From Pseudomonas turukhanskensis (GTDB lineage Bacteria > Pseudomonadota > Gammaproteobacteria > Pseudomonadales > Pseudomonadaceae), in NCBI RefSeq assembly GCF_027922365.1, contig NZ_BSFN01000001.1, positions 75,671 through 139,670 on the forward strand: DNA of 64,000 nucleotides. The letters are read 5' to 3'. Below the pieces are notes generated by a model. The model was given only the letters and a program-made list of their open reading frames with translations, did not search any database and was not told the origin of the DNA. Positions 48,901-57,700 of the stretch are shown one piece after another. Numbering within the stretch: position 1 is the stretch's first letter; every line of letters begins with the position of its first letter. The position numbers and the translations under genes were made by a program.

Positions 48901-50855
48901 AACTCGATGCTGCCCACGTCACCACCATTGGCGACAACGGAGGTATCAGCAACGGGCAAGTCTTCCAGGCTGAAGCTTTCCTCAATCACGCCAAAGTCGG
49001 ATTCAAACGACGAAGGCTCAGCTTCAAATGCCGTTTCAGCAGCCTGCTCGGCCTCAGGCTCGGCAGCCGCATCAGGCTCGTCACCCAACACGTCGATGTC
49101 GTGCATCGGGTCGGCCAGCGGCGCAAAAGCTTCTGGTTCAGGCTCAACGCGATCCAGGATCGACGGTTTTTCTTTCAGCGGATAACCCAGGGTTTCCAGG
49201 CTTTCTTCGGCGACGTCGAGAATCAGGTCGCCTTGGGCGGCATGGTCTTCACTCAGACGTTCGAGGTAGTACTCGACACTGGTGATGGCATCGGCCAGGG
49301 TGTCCAGGCTCTGCCAGTTCGGCACGGCTTTGCGCGCCAGCAGTTGTTCCTGGATATAGCGGTTGCAGGCGTTCAGCAGGGCGGCTGCACGCTCTAGCGG
49401 AATCATCGCCAGGCCGCCACGGGCCTGGGTCAGCAACTCGGGCACGCGGGCCAGGTGCTCGTGGTTCCACTGCGAGGCAATGAATTCGATGATCGCGTCT
49501 TTAGCCTGTTCCAGGCCGTTGCGCGCTTCCTTGATAACCAGCTGATGAATCTGCGCCACGTCGGTGGTGGGCAGGTGGCTTTCTTCGCGACGGCCGTCAT
49601 CGGCCGGGCCGACCATACCGGCCAGGGTCGCTTCGACATACAACAGCGCACCGGCGACATCCATCAGCACTGCATCGCTAGGCTCACGCTGGCCGAGGGA
49701 CAGGCCGTGGACCACATCGATCTGGTCGAGAATCACTTTGCGCGGCTGGCCAAAACCCAATACCGCCAGGGTGTCGGCGATTTGCTTGAGCGGGGCCAAT
49801 TGGCTATCGAGTTCGGCCACCTTGCTGCGGTCGCTGCGCACGAACAGGTCGAGGCTGTCTTTGACGCGCACCAGTTCTTCACACAGGGCAGCGACCACCG
49901 AACGCATGGCGTCGCGGTCCGGGCCGGCCAGACGGGCGCGCTCTTCGTCGACAACATCGTCATCGGGCAGCGCTTCGTCGAGGCGGTATTGTTCCTTGAG
50001 TTGGCGAATTCGCGGCGATTGCGGGCTGGACTTGGCGACGTAGAACAGCAGATTCTTGGTCAGCTCATCGGGCGCCGCCTGGTTGATGCCGTCGGCACCT
50101 TGTTCCAGCAGGCGTTTGAGTTCTTTATCGACCTGGCGCAACAGGGTGCGCACGGAGCTGCCGTTGAGCACGCTGCCGTTGGACAGGCCTTCGACGATGC
50201 CCGAGGCGATCTGCCACAACGGCCCCAGCGGGGCGTCTTTGCACAGCACTTCCAGGCGGGCGAACACGCGGGCCATGTAGCCCAGGTTGGTGCCCAGGTC
50301 CTGATTTCGGATAACGCCGATCAGCGCCATCTGCAGCATCTGGCGCAATTTTCGCAGCAGCACCGGCAGTTCGGCAGTACGCAGCTGGGCCAGCGAATCG
50401 GCCGACAGGGCCGGCTGACGCACGGTCATGTCCGGGGAGAACAGGCTGGTTTCGGACAGCAGTTTTTCACCACGGGCCGAACGCAGGTCGTTCAACAGCG
50501 GCAACACCACCATCGGCAGGTCGCGGCGCGCGGTTTGAATACGGTCGAGGTAAACCGGCAGTTGCAAAATGGCCTGCATCAGCACTTCCAGGGCTTCACC
50601 CTGGTTGCTCACGCGATTTTCCATCAGGGCCTGGGCCAGATGCTCCATTTCCTCGGCGAGCAGAGCAGCGCCGTAGAACTCCACCATTTGTAGAGTGCCG
50701 TGCACCTGATGCGCATAGGTCAGGCAGAAACGCATGCGTGTCGAGTCCTCGGGGTTCTCAACGAACGCCTCAAGGGCCTGCCGCGCCTGTTTCAGGGTTT
50801 CTGCGATCTCGCCTTTAACCCACTCCAGGGCGACATAATCGTGCCGATCACCCAT
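42984..50855 (-). CDS. chpA: ChpA, hybrid histidine kinase with multiple phosphotransfer domains
   Basis: From the start at 50855 (GGAG upstream, MGDRHDYVALEW) the protein has 2623 residues. Phosphotransfer sites are HQVHG near residue 48, HTLKG at about 894, 1054, 1429, 1724 and 1873, plus a Thr-type site TTLGRGAEM near 1197 where His is replaced. Long Glu/Leu/Pro-rich linkers separate them, notably about 570-860 and 1330-1720. The CheA catalytic core follows (MLRNAVDHGIE near 2195, GRGVGMDVVHSEV), then a CheW domain and a C-terminal receiver with LLDIEMPRMDGF near 2548. It phosphorylates PilG and PilH to control pilus extension, retraction and cAMP signalling. It is longer than P. aeruginosa ChpA (2472 residues, from memory). 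Confidence 0.96.
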   Translation of the reverse strand: MGDRHDYVALEWVKGEIAETLKQARQALEAFVENPEDSTRMRFCLTYAHQVHGTLQMVEFYGAALLAEEMEHLAQALMENRVSNQGEALEVLMQAILQLPVYLDRIQTARRDLPMVVLPLLNDLRSARGEKLLSETSLFSPDMTVRQPALSADSLAQLRTAELPVLLRKLRQMLQMALIGVIRNQDLGTNLGYMARVFARLEVLCKDAPLGPLWQIASGIVEGLSNGSVLNGSSVRTLLRQVDKELKRLLEQGADGINQAAPDELTKNLLFYVAKSSPQSPRIRQLKEQYRLDEALPDDDVVDEERARLAGPDRDAMRSVVAALCEELVRVKDSLDLFVRSDRSKVAELDSQLAPLKQIADTLAVLGFGQPRKVILDQIDVVHGLSLGQREPSDAVLMDVAGALLYVEATLAGMVGPADDGRREESHLPTTDVAQIHQLVIKEARNGLEQAKDAIIEFIASQWNHEHLARVPELLTQARGGLAMIPLERAAALLNACNRYIQEQLLARKAVPNWQSLDTLADAITSVEYYLERLSEDHAAQGDLILDVAEESLETLGYPLKEKPSILDRVEPEPEAFAPLADPMHDIDVLGDEPDAAAEPEAEQAAETAFEAEPSSFESDFGVIEESFSLEDLPVADTSVVANGGDVGSIEFSLDNLPVETEASAPAEVSELSLEFGELQSAEPEPLLSLEDSWTLEDLPAAPGEVVELSAFDEVQDLSELPSLSLDDEPLTLEEPALEWSADNSLELRDQQLEVPELEAFSLDDAGLQELTLEDPSDNPADWNEAELAELELPEVDLPQAEPAQAPAAPVEKTLSMADVMATPVQAINPPAQDVPPSLLPPPEGEEPIDEDLLEVFIEEVGEVLETIAEYLPQWRANTDDKTALAEVRRAFHTLKGSGRMVRALIIGELGWAIENLLNRVLDRSIQPDDDVQQVITDVVALMPALVDEFAAKAQRQRDDVDALAATAHALARGQRSPKPEAPVTEQAADAVGAESAVAKAAVAATDIEALDPQLIEIFRNEAETHLDTLVGFLADCAQELPQEITDNLQRALHTLKGSAHMAGILPIAEIATPLEKLAKEFKTNLIPMDLAEAELLHTAEQLFRRGLEQLETSPLAPIEGAAEFLERVNKLHQERLDSAQAARQDLHGSDQRDPQLIGIFLSEGMDILLDAEDLLRKWREHPSERQELSALLDELTTLGRGAEMAELPQIDELCEALLDLYGAVEEGSLAVSERFFSEAEAAHEALISMMDQVAAGLQVTAEPQRVEALRQLLGEALDPQTLALLSPGGEAGLNIVELDAATAELEMAEWDNQPAVDAPEHEYDLSDFDALPNVEELPAVEELPAEDFSPSVEDLAAIEPALEPIAVAPEPTPAPAPVANADPLDAEMVEIFLEEAVDILESSGQALDRWLGEPDNHLALSSLLRDLHTLKGGARMAAIRPIGDLAHELETLYEGLVDRRYSYSPVLAGLLQRSHDKLAVLLDQLQANQPLHDPADLIQDIRSFRQGGGQSLSAAAVILEDFEEPLEPVELELPGEVPSPEAELLAAEDELEALPLVELIEDQLDPQEISFEDVVATPELSAEELHNALPEAEALELDAALPELEFAETAIEEAVPEAESIELSDLDGDLSAELSAEPLLPVEPEFEALPEPEVEPVEFTAPEPVAYEAPAPTAFDDDRDPELVEIFLEEGFDIIDSSSAALQRWKDDLDNSLELESLQRDLHTLKGGARMAEIREIGDLAHELEFLYEGLGDGRLRASPGLFGLLQSCHDRLAVMLEAVRDKRHVPSGEDLIDTIKRFRANPDEQLSMPSSVHLVAASEEATAEDAEDDDILDIFLEEADDLLESMESAIGRWEEKRDDGDAVDDMLRILHTLKGGARLAGQKNLGDLTHNLEQHLTEAQQQGAPWPESLFLDVQSGFEALQGELDQLRQRVNDNLAAELAQASHETPEAEVPPPSKLPAVHTLANPIVAASEFSNAPAAAKVLPFVRRAQEAALDAAARRAPQELVKVPAELLEGLVNLAGETSIFRGRVEQQVSDFGFTLGEMEATIDRVRDQLRRLDIETQSQIISRFQAEAERVGYEDFDPLEMDRHSQLQQLSRALFESASDLLELKETLAARNRDAETLLLQQARVNTELQEGLMRTRMVPFDRLVPRLRRIVRQVASELGKQVDFIVGNADGEMDRTVLERIVAPLEHMLRNAVDHGIEPGEVRRAAGKSEQGTIRLSLGREGGDIVLTLADDGGGIKLEAVRRKAIERGMMDSASDLTDYEVLQFILEAGFSTAEKVTQISGRGVGMDVVHSEVKQLGGSMSIESTPGEGTTFRIRLPFTVSVNRALMVLSGEDLYAIPLNTIEGIVRVSPYELEAYYAPDAPRFEYAGQAYELRYLGDLLNNGQQPKLVGQSLPLPVILVRSSDHAVAVQVDSLAGSREIVVKSLGPQFAGVHGISGATILGDGRVVVILDLLATIRVRHAHLLNQMQTRTVSRTALPAELEVERPTLVMVVDDSVTVRKVTSRLLERNGMNVLTAKDGVDAISLLQEHKPDIMLLDIEMPRMDGFEVANLVRHDENLKDLPIIMITSRTGEKHRERAMNIGVNDYLGKPYQESLLLETIAKLVAEHPVKRI

Positions 50856-50880
50856 AGCCACTCCACTCATAAACCGCACG

Positions 50881-51777
50881 TTACCCCTTTCGGGTAAAAG
50901 CCAGCACTCGCTCGTCGGCCACCGGCTCCAGGTCCGGGTGCTGCCAACCGATCACTTCACCGACGCCGACTACCAACAGACCACCCGGCGCAAGGCGTTC
51001 AGCCAGCCGGTTGAGGATCTCGCGGCGACGCCAGCGACGAAAATAGATCAGCAAGTTCTGACAGAAAATGACATCCATGCCGGCCATCGGCGCCTTGGCC
51101 AACTCCAGCACGTTGAGCCGGGCTACGCACACTCGCGCCGCCAGGCTCGGTATTACTTTCAAACGACCATCGTCCTGCACGCTGAAATAGCGCTCGCACA
51201 GGTCTATATCCATCTGATCGAACTTGCGCGCGGCGTATTCGGCCTCTCGCGCCTTGCTCAACGCATTCATGCTGATATCGGTGCCGGTCACACCAAAATG
51301 ATCGGGCATGCCGCTATCACGCAACACCTCCGCGGCGCTAATCGCCAGGGAGTAGGGCTCTTCACCGCTGGAACAACCCACGCTCCACAACGCCCACGGC
51401 TGCTCGCCTTGCTGGGCGCGCGCCAGGCGCAGCGCCAGGTATTGCTCGAGCACCTCAAACGAAGGGCGATGGCGAAAGAAGCGGGTTTCCTGAACGGTCA
51501 GGCGATCCAGCAGGGTGGACCACTCCACAGCGCCACGCGGACCATCGGTAACTTGCCGGTAGTAGCTGGCATAGTCCGGCACCTCGAGCTCACGCATGCG
51601 CGCGCTGAGGTTGGTCTGCAAAAAAGCCTGACGCTGTTCGTTGATCACCACGCCGGTGCGCTCTTCAAGCAGCGCTTGCCAGTCGTGGAATTCCGCCGGG
51701 GTCAAATCGACCAGAGGCTTGAGGGACCAAATCCCACCTGGCGCTCCACCCGGTTGCATGCCGTCTCCCTCGCTCAT
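50881..51777 (-). CDS. pilK: PilK, CheR-type methyltransferase
   Basis: A 298-residue enzyme that transfers methyl groups from SAM to glutamates of PilJ. The N-terminal helical part has LTPAEFHDWQALLEERTGVVINEQR. The catalytic part has TVQETRFFRHRPSFEVL, SVGCSSGEEPYSLAI, GTDISMNALSKAREAEY and FCQNLLIYFRRWRR, the CheR motifs. It lies between pilJ (44 bp) and chpA (25 bp). Confidence 0.94.
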   Translation of the reverse strand: MSEGDGMQPGGAPGGIWSLKPLVDLTPAEFHDWQALLEERTGVVINEQRQAFLQTNLSARMRELEVPDYASYYRQVTDGPRGAVEWSTLLDRLTVQETRFFRHRPSFEVLEQYLALRLARAQQGEQPWALWSVGCSSGEEPYSLAISAAEVLRDSGMPDHFGVTGTDISMNALSKAREAEYAARKFDQMDIDLCERYFSVQDDGRLKVIPSLAARVCVARLNVLELAKAPMAGMDVIFCQNLLIYFRRWRRREILNRLAERLAPGGLLVVGVGEVIGWQHPDLEPVADERVLAFTRKG

Positions 51778-51821
51778 GGCCCAATGACGATGACCCTTTC
51801 AGGTCATCGTGCTCCCCTCGA

Positions 51822-53870
51822 TCAGGCCTGGTCCGCTGCTTCTGGCAAGGTAAAACCAGAAACCGAACGACGCATCTCACTGGCCATCTTGGCCAGGTTA
51901 CCAATGCTCTTGGCGGTAGCGGTGGTACCCGAGGACGTCTGCGAGGTGATCTCCTGGATCACGTTCATGGTGTTGGAGATATGGCCAGCGGAGGACGCTT
52001 GCTGACGGGCGGCGTTGGAGATGTTCTGAATCAAGGCCGCGAGGGTCTTGGATACCTTTTCAATTTCTTCCAGTGCCACCCCGGCGTCTTGCGCCAGACG
52101 CGCACCGCGCACCACTTCGGACGTGGTTTGCTCCATGGAGATAACCGCTTCGTTGGTGTCGGTCTGAATCGTTTTAACCAGTGCCTCAATCTGCTTGGTT
52201 GCAGCGGAGGAACGTTCTGCGAGGCGCTGTACCTCGTCCGCTACCACGGCGAAGCCTCGACCGGCATCACCGGCCATGGATGCCTGGATAGCGGCGTTCA
52301 GTGCGAGGATGTTGGTCTGGTCGGCAATGTCGTTAATCAGGCTAACGATGTCACCAATCTCCTGGGACGATTCACCGAGACGTTTAATACGTTTGGAGGT
52401 GTCCTGGATCTGCTCACGGATGTTATCCATGCCGGTGATGGTGTTGTGCACCACCTCGTTACCCTTGTTGGCGATGGCTACGGAACGTTCTGCTACCGCG
52501 GAGGATTCCGACGCGTTCGCCGATACCTGGTCAATAGACACGGCCATTTCGTTGATCGCCGCCGATGCACCGGCAATTTCCTGCGCCTGGTGTTCGGATG
52601 CTTCGGCCAGGTGCATTGCTGTTGCCTGGGTTTCCTGGGCGGCGGCGGCCACCTGTACAGCGGTCAGGTTGATCGTGGCTACCAGGTCGCGCAGTTGGTC
52701 GATCGAGTAGTTGATCGAGTCCGCGATGGCGCCGGTAAAGTCTTCGGTTACGGTGGCCGCTACGGTCAAGTCACCGTCCGCGAGGTCGGCAATTTCGTCG
52801 AGCAGTCGCAGAATCGCCGCCTGGTTACGTTCGTTTTTCTCGGCGGTTTCAGCCAGTCGGCTGCGGGTGCTCTGAACCATTACCAGACCGATCAGGATGA
52901 TCGAGGCAATCGCCAGCAGACCCAGCACGTAACCGGCCAGCGTGTTCATCGAACGCGCGCCCACCAGGTTTTCAAAACCGTCGGCCAGCTTGGAGGCTTT
53001 GTCCAAGAGGGTTTGCGACACGGTGAAGATGCTGCTGGCCGATTCACGAACCTGGAACAGCTCTGGCGAGGTTTCGAGAATTTCGTCTACCGAACCGGAT
53101 ACGAACTCGAACAGTTCGGAAATCTCGGACAGACGCTCCAGGGCTTCCTGGTCGCTGACCTTGGTGATCTTCATGGCGGCGTTGCCTTCGATCATCGCCT
53201 TGAGTACGCGACCAAACAGGCTGGCGTCACGACCGAACATGTCGGCGGCTTGTACCGAGTCTTCGTCACCGGCCAGTACCTTGTTCACCGAACCGAGAAT
53301 ACGTTCGGCCAAAAGCGACTGACGCTGAGCTACCGATACCTGAGCAGCGGTTGCGCCGCTTTCCAGCAGGATGTCGACCACTTCTTCGTACTCGACCTGC
53401 AGCTGCGGAATGGTTTCGGCCAGTGTGGCGGCTACCTGGTGCAGGGACAGTACGGTCTGTTCGCTGGCCAGAATGGCGTCGGCGTTTTTACGCAGGCTGT
53501 CCCAGTCTTGCTGCACGGCGTCCATTTCCGGTTTCACGATGGCCGGCGCAGGCGGCAGGCCAGTGGTGTTGTCACCCTTGACCAGATAGCTCCAGCGCTT
53601 TTCGAAGTCGTTGCGCGCGTCTTTCAACAGGGCAAACGCCTCTGTCTTGCCGGCGGCCGCTTCCGTGGCGTTCTTCGCAATACGCTGGGACAGTACACGC
53701 AGCTCACCGGAGTGGCTGATGTATTCCTTGTCGTAGTTCGACTGGGTGTTGATGTAGGCGAAGTTGGCGAAGAGCAACACGATCGAAACGATCAGGACGA
53801 TAAACAGCCCCGCGATCAATGAGCTACTACGCACTCCAGCCAATAGATTGCCTGCGTTCAGTTTTTTCAT
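51822..53870 (-). CDS. pilJ: PilJ, methyl-accepting chemoreceptor of the type IV pilus system
   Basis: The start at 53870 gives 682 residues, the P. aeruginosa length, beginning [22 protein letters not shown] first membrane helix (about 16-40) and a second (about 300-325, [20 protein letters not shown]) bound a periplasmic PilJ-type helical sensor domain. HAMP and signalling domains follow, with the hairpin tip [34 protein letters not shown] (given here as parts: [14 protein letters not shown] and [14 protein letters not shown]). It senses surface contact or pilin and signals through PilI to ChpA. Confidence 0.96.
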   Translation of the reverse strand: MKKLNAGNLLAGVRSSSLIAGLFIVLIVSIVLLFANFAYINTQSNYDKEYISHSGELRVLSQRIAKNATEAAAGKTEAFALLKDARNDFEKRWSYLVKGDNTTGLPPAPAIVKPEMDAVQQDWDSLRKNADAILASEQTVLSLHQVAATLAETIPQLQVEYEEVVDILLESGATAAQVSVAQRQSLLAERILGSVNKVLAGDEDSVQAADMFGRDASLFGRVLKAMIEGNAAMKITKVSDQEALERLSEISELFEFVSGSVDEILETSPELFQVRESASSIFTVSQTLLDKASKLADGFENLVGARSMNTLAGYVLGLLAIASIILIGLVMVQSTRSRLAETAEKNERNQAAILRLLDEIADLADGDLTVAATVTEDFTGAIADSINYSIDQLRDLVATINLTAVQVAAAAQETQATAMHLAEASEHQAQEIAGASAAINEMAVSIDQVSANASESSAVAERSVAIANKGNEVVHNTITGMDNIREQIQDTSKRIKRLGESSQEIGDIVSLINDIADQTNILALNAAIQASMAGDAGRGFAVVADEVQRLAERSSAATKQIEALVKTIQTDTNEAVISMEQTTSEVVRGARLAQDAGVALEEIEKVSKTLAALIQNISNAARQQASSAGHISNTMNVIQEITSQTSSGTTATAKSIGNLAKMASEMRRSVSGFTLPEAADQA

Positions 53871-53954
53871 TATTTGGCCCCCGCCTGGACCCACCGCACT
53901 ACGTTTTCCCGTGTAACGCCAAAGGGTCGGCAAATGCCGACCCAACCTAATCAA

Positions 53955-54491
53955 TCAGAACGCAACGTCGAGAAAGCCCGGATGCTGTGCCAGCGCGTGA
54001 GGGCTGAACACTAGCCATGGCTGTTCGCGTTGAAATACCCCATGTATGAAGGGCTCAATAGCCGCTTCGAGCGCTGGCAACTGCTCCGAGAAGCTGTCCA
54101 CCGGGAAGTGCTGCATACCAAACACTTCATCGACGGTCAGGCCAGCGAAAACATCCTGGTGGTCTACCACCAACACACGCCGCTGCTTGCGCAGAGGCGA
54201 GAGTTCGGTGCCGAAGTAGCCACACATATCCATTACCGGCAACAAACGTCCACGTACGTTGGCCACGCCTTTCACCCAGCTTTTTACGCCGGGCAACAAC
54301 GTGAACCGTGGTTCGTGCAGCACTTCGCCAATTTCACCCATCGGAGCTACAAACAGGCGTTCGCCCATACGAAAGCCGATTCCACTCCAGGTCTGCACCA
54401 CGGCCCGCTGCGACGGCAAGCCGGCAGCCAGCAGTCGACAACGCTGGTCGATCTCGAGGAGAAGCTGAAAGGGAGTCTGTACATCCGACAT
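53955..54491 (-). CDS. pilI: PilI, CheW-like adaptor
   Basis: A 178-residue cytoplasmic adaptor that couples PilJ to ChpA. The CheW domain shows FRMGERLFVAPMGEIGEVL, VKGVANVRGRLLPVMDMCGYFG and RRVLVVDHQDVFAGLTVDEVFGM. It lies 41 bp after pilH and 84 bp before the chosen pilJ start. Confidence 0.95.
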   Translation of the reverse strand: MSDVQTPFQLLLEIDQRCRLLAAGLPSQRAVVQTWSGIGFRMGERLFVAPMGEIGEVLHEPRFTLLPGVKSWVKGVANVRGRLLPVMDMCGYFGTELSPLRKQRRVLVVDHQDVFAGLTVDEVFGMQHFPVDSFSEQLPALEAAIEPFIHGVFQREQPWLVFSPHALAQHPGFLDVAF

Positions 54492-54532
54492 GTCGGCCTG
54501 AACCTTCTAGTTTTTATGTGCGTGGTGGCGGC

Positions 54533-54898
54533 TTAGCCCGCCAGCACTGCATTCAAGGTTTTCAGCAGCGTGTCTTCGTCCACCGGTTTGGTCAGGTAGT
54601 CGCGCGCGCCCTGACGCTTGCCCCAGACCTTATCGGTTTCCTGGTCTTTAGTGGTGACGATAATTACCGGAATGTGATTGGTATCCGCATCTTTGGTGAG
54701 TTGACGGGTGGCCTGGAAGCCATTGAGGCCCGGCATCACGATATCCATCAAGACGGCGTCGGGTTTTTCCTGACGGGCCAGTGCCACGCCATCGGCGCCA
54801 TTTTCCGCCTTGAGTACCTGATGACCGTGCTTTTCGAGCATCGCGGTCAGCTTGTACATCTCGGTAGGAGAGTCATCAACAATCAGAATTCGAGCCAT
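54533..54898 (-). CDS. pilH: PilH, single-domain response regulator
   Basis: A 121-residue CheY-like protein. The phosphoacceptor is D52 (AVLMDIVMPGLNGF), the acidic pair is in LIVDDS and the conserved Lys in YLTKPVDEDTLL. In P. aeruginosa PilH favours pilus retraction or dampens signalling through PilG. Confidence 0.96.
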   Translation of the reverse strand: MARILIVDDSPTEMYKLTAMLEKHGHQVLKAENGADGVALARQEKPDAVLMDIVMPGLNGFQATRQLTKDADTNHIPVIIVTTKDQETDKVWGKRQGARDYLTKPVDEDTLLKTLNAVLAG

Positions 54899-54943
54899 GG
54901 TGTTTCCCTATGGAAGTTGCGTCACCGCGCTAGCGGTACAACG

Positions 54944-55351
54944 TCAAGATGCTTGTTCCACCGGGGTGAAATCAGGGACATGTGCCTTGATAGCGCCGAG
55001 CAGCTCTTCCTTACTGAAAGGCTTGGTGAGGTACTGATCGGAACCCACGATACGGCCCTTGGCCTTATCGAACAGGCCGTCCTTGGAGGACAACATGATT
55101 ACCGGGGTGGACTTGAAAGCACTGTTATTTTTAATCAGGGCGCAGGTCTGATAGCCATCTAAGCGCGGCATCATGATGTCGACAAAAATGATGTTGGGGT
55201 GTGTGTCAGCGATCTTGGCCAACGCATCGAAACCATCGACGGCGGTGATCACTTCACAACCCACTTTTTTCAGCAGGGTCTCAGCGGTTCGACGAATCGT
55301 TTTCGAATCGTCGATGACCATGACCCTTAATCCTTCGGAATGCTGTTCCAT
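54944..55351 (-). CDS. pilG: PilG, single-domain response regulator
   Basis: A 135-residue CheY-like protein, first gene of the pil-chp operon. The acceptor is D58 (IIFVDIMMPRLDGY), with VMVIDDSKTIRRTAE before it and YLTKPFSKEELL after. In P. aeruginosa PilG promotes pilus extension and activates adenylate cyclase CyaB. The operon promoter should lie in 55352-55596, shared with divergent gshB, but I cannot pick a box with confidence. Confidence 0.96.
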   Translation of the reverse strand: MEQHSEGLRVMVIDDSKTIRRTAETLLKKVGCEVITAVDGFDALAKIADTHPNIIFVDIMMPRLDGYQTCALIKNNSAFKSTPVIMLSSKDGLFDKAKGRIVGSDQYLTKPFSKEELLGAIKAHVPDFTPVEQAS

Positions 55352-55596
55352 GTTCGTCCTACCATCGCCTCGATGAGTCGTTATTTTTCTACGTTTTCAG
55401 TGCGCCTGAGGCCTACCAGCTACGGGCTGCGACCCAATCGTAGGCCTTTTTAGCACACTCTCTAGAAGCAATCTATAAGCCCCAGAAGCGTAAGGTTTTT
55501 CCTTGACCGAAGTGGTCGTCAGCGCCACTCTGCCGCCACACAGTCTAGTCGCGACACATTTCAACTGTCGCATTCGTTTTGCGGAGGAGCCACCCC

Positions 55597-56550
55597 ATGA
55601 GCGTACGCCTGGGCATTGTCATGGACCCAATTTCGGGCATTTCCTATAAGAAGGACAGCTCGCTGGCCATGCTACTGGCCGCCGAGGCCCGTGGCTGGTC
55701 GTTGTTCTATATGGAGCAGCACGATCTGTACCAGGTTGCCGGCGTCGCCAAAGCGCGCATGCGTCCGCTTCACGTCTTCGCCGACCCCCAACACTGGTTC
55801 GAACTGGGCGATGAAATCGACGCCCCGTTGACCGATCTGGATGTGATCCTGATGCGCAAGGATCCGCCGTTCGATATGGAGTTCGTGTACAGCACCTACC
55901 TGCTGGAGCAAGCCGAGCGGGCCGGGGTGTTGATCGTCAACCGTCCCCAGAGCCTGCGCGACTGCAACGAAAAGCTGTTCGCCACGCAATTTCCGCACTG
56001 CACGCCACCGACGCTGGTCAGCCGCCGCGCCGACATTCTGCGGGAGTTTGCCAAAGAGCACCGTGACATCATTCTCAAACCCTTGGATGGCATGGGCGGC
56101 ACCTCGATCTTTCGCCACCGCGAAGGCGACCCTAATCTGTCGGTGATTCTCGAAACCCTGACCAACCTCGGCCAGCAGCAGATCATGGCGCAGGCGTACC
56201 TGCCGGCGATCAAGGACGGCGACAAGCGCATCCTGATGATCAACGGCGAGCCGGTGCCCTACTGCCTGGCACGCATTCCGGCAGCCGGCGAAACCCGTGG
56301 CAACCTGGCGGCTGGCGGGCGCGGCGAAGCACGCCCACTGACCGATCGCGATCGCTGGATTGCCGCGCAAGTGGGGCCGACGCTGCGCGAGAAAGGGCTA
56401 TTGTTCGTGGGTCTGGATGTCATCGGCGAGTACCTGACGGAAATCAACGTCACCAGCCCGACCTGCATCCGCGAAATCGACAACGCCTACAACACCGGCA
56501 TTGGCGAGCAACTGATGGCCGCCATTGCGGGGCAACTGGACGCTCGCTAA
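55597..56550 (+). CDS. gshB: Glutathione synthetase
   Basis: The ATG at 55597 (GGAGGAG upstream) gives 317 residues. It is an ATP-grasp enzyme joining gamma-glutamylcysteine and glycine. Motifs are LGIVMDPISGISYKKDSS at the N-terminus, RKDPPFDMEF near residue 90, ILKPLDGMGGTSIFRH near 160 and VGLDVIGEYLTEINVTSPT near 270. It is divergent from pilG. Confidence 0.97.
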   Translation: MSVRLGIVMDPISGISYKKDSSLAMLLAAEARGWSLFYMEQHDLYQVAGVAKARMRPLHVFADPQHWFELGDEIDAPLTDLDVILMRKDPPFDMEFVYSTYLLEQAERAGVLIVNRPQSLRDCNEKLFATQFPHCTPPTLVSRRADILREFAKEHRDIILKPLDGMGGTSIFRHREGDPNLSVILETLTNLGQQQIMAQAYLPAIKDGDKRILMINGEPVPYCLARIPAAGETRGNLAAGGRGEARPLTDRDRWIAAQVGPTLREKGLLFVGLDVIGEYLTEINVTSPTCIREIDNAYNTGIGEQLMAAIAGQLDAR

Positions 56551-56728
56551 ACGCGCCATGTGCGTGTCTCTGTCGCTTATATAAAGAAGGACAGAGCCAC
56601 GCAGTGCAGCGACACGAGACCCACAACGCAGAAATGCCCAGTGCTTCACCAAGCCGCGCAGTGCTTCATGGACTTTTCGTCAAGTGCTCGGCAGACTGCG
56701 CGGCAACCTGAATCGACCCCATTGCGCG

Positions 56729-57622
56729 ATGAACTCACCCGCCCTTCCGCCAGAACTTTCTGATTACGGCGTCCGCCCTGCGGATCGGCTGGGCTTTACC
56801 CTGTTCCTCGCTGCCGTGCTGCATGCGGCCCTGATTCTGGGCGTCAGCTTTACCCTTGTGCCGCCGAGCCAGATCAGCAAAACCCTGGAAATCACCCTGT
56901 CCACGTTCAAGAGCAAGGAAGCGCCCAAAGAGGCCGACTTTCTTGCCCAGGACAACCAACAGGGCAGCGGCACGCTCGATAAAAAAGCCGCGCCGAAAAC
57001 CACCGAGCAGGCGCTGTTTCAGGACAAAGAAGTCAAACGCATCACCCTGCCGACCGCGCCAGCACCCAAGACCAAGCAGGAAGCACCCAAGGCAGCCGTC
57101 GCCACTACGGCGCCCAAGCAGCAGAAAACCCAGGTCAAGCAGGAGGAAACCAAACCGCAGCCCGACGCGCGCAAAGCTCCGGCTTTCGACAGCGAGCAGC
57201 TATCGGCGGAAATCTCCGGCCTTGAGGCGGAACTGGCGCAGCAACAACAGCTCTACGCCAAGCGCCCAAAAATTCACCGCCTCAACGCGGCCTCGACCAT
57301 GCGTGACAAAGGCGCCTGGTACAAAGACGAATGGCGCAAGAAGGTCGAGCGCGTCGGCAATCTGAACTACCCGGACGAAGCCCGCCGTCAGCGTATTTAC
57401 GGCAGCCTGCGCCTGCTGGTTTCGATCAACCGCGACGGTAGCCTGTACGAAGTGCAGGTGCTGGAGTCGTCCGGCCAGCCACTGCTGGACCAGGCCGCAT
57501 TGCGCATCGTGCGGTTGTCTGCGCCGTTTGCACCGTTTACCGGCGATCTGTCGGATATCGACCGCCTGGAAATCATCCGTACCTGGCGCTTCGAGCGCGG
57601 CGATAAGCTCTCTAGCAAATAG
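56729..57622 (+). CDS. tonB: TonB family energy transducer (TonB3-like)
   Basis: The ATG at 56729 gives 297 residues. A short cytoplasmic N-terminus is followed by one membrane helix (LGFTLFLAAVLHAALILGVSF), a periplasmic Lys/Pro/Gln-rich linker with a coiled stretch (AEISGLEAELAQQQQLYAKR), and a C-terminal TonB domain with YGSLRLLVSINRDGSLYEV and AALRIVRLSAPFAPF. No ExbB or ExbD gene is adjacent. The equivalent P. aeruginosa gene between gshB and algH is tonB3, reported to be needed for twitching motility, so a pilus link is likely. Confidence 0.9.
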   Translation: MNSPALPPELSDYGVRPADRLGFTLFLAAVLHAALILGVSFTLVPPSQISKTLEITLSTFKSKEAPKEADFLAQDNQQGSGTLDKKAAPKTTEQALFQDKEVKRITLPTAPAPKTKQEAPKAAVATTAPKQQKTQVKQEETKPQPDARKAPAFDSEQLSAEISGLEAELAQQQQLYAKRPKIHRLNAASTMRDKGAWYKDEWRKKVERVGNLNYPDEARRQRIYGSLRLLVSINRDGSLYEVQVLESSGQPLLDQAALRIVRLSAPFAPFTGDLSDIDRLEIIRTWRFERGDKLSSK

Positions 57623-57700
57623 CCAAGCCCGGCGGGCGACTTGCAGCAAATGCCCGGCTCGGCTTGTCAGGGCCACTAGCCAGCGGCGACACTACGCGCC

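Noticed and set aside
42984..55351. Flagellar chemotaxis cluster
   Set aside because: The adaptor, receptor and kinase match PilI, PilJ and ChpA (multiple phosphotransfer domains, PilJ-type sensor), not the Che proteins of flagella.
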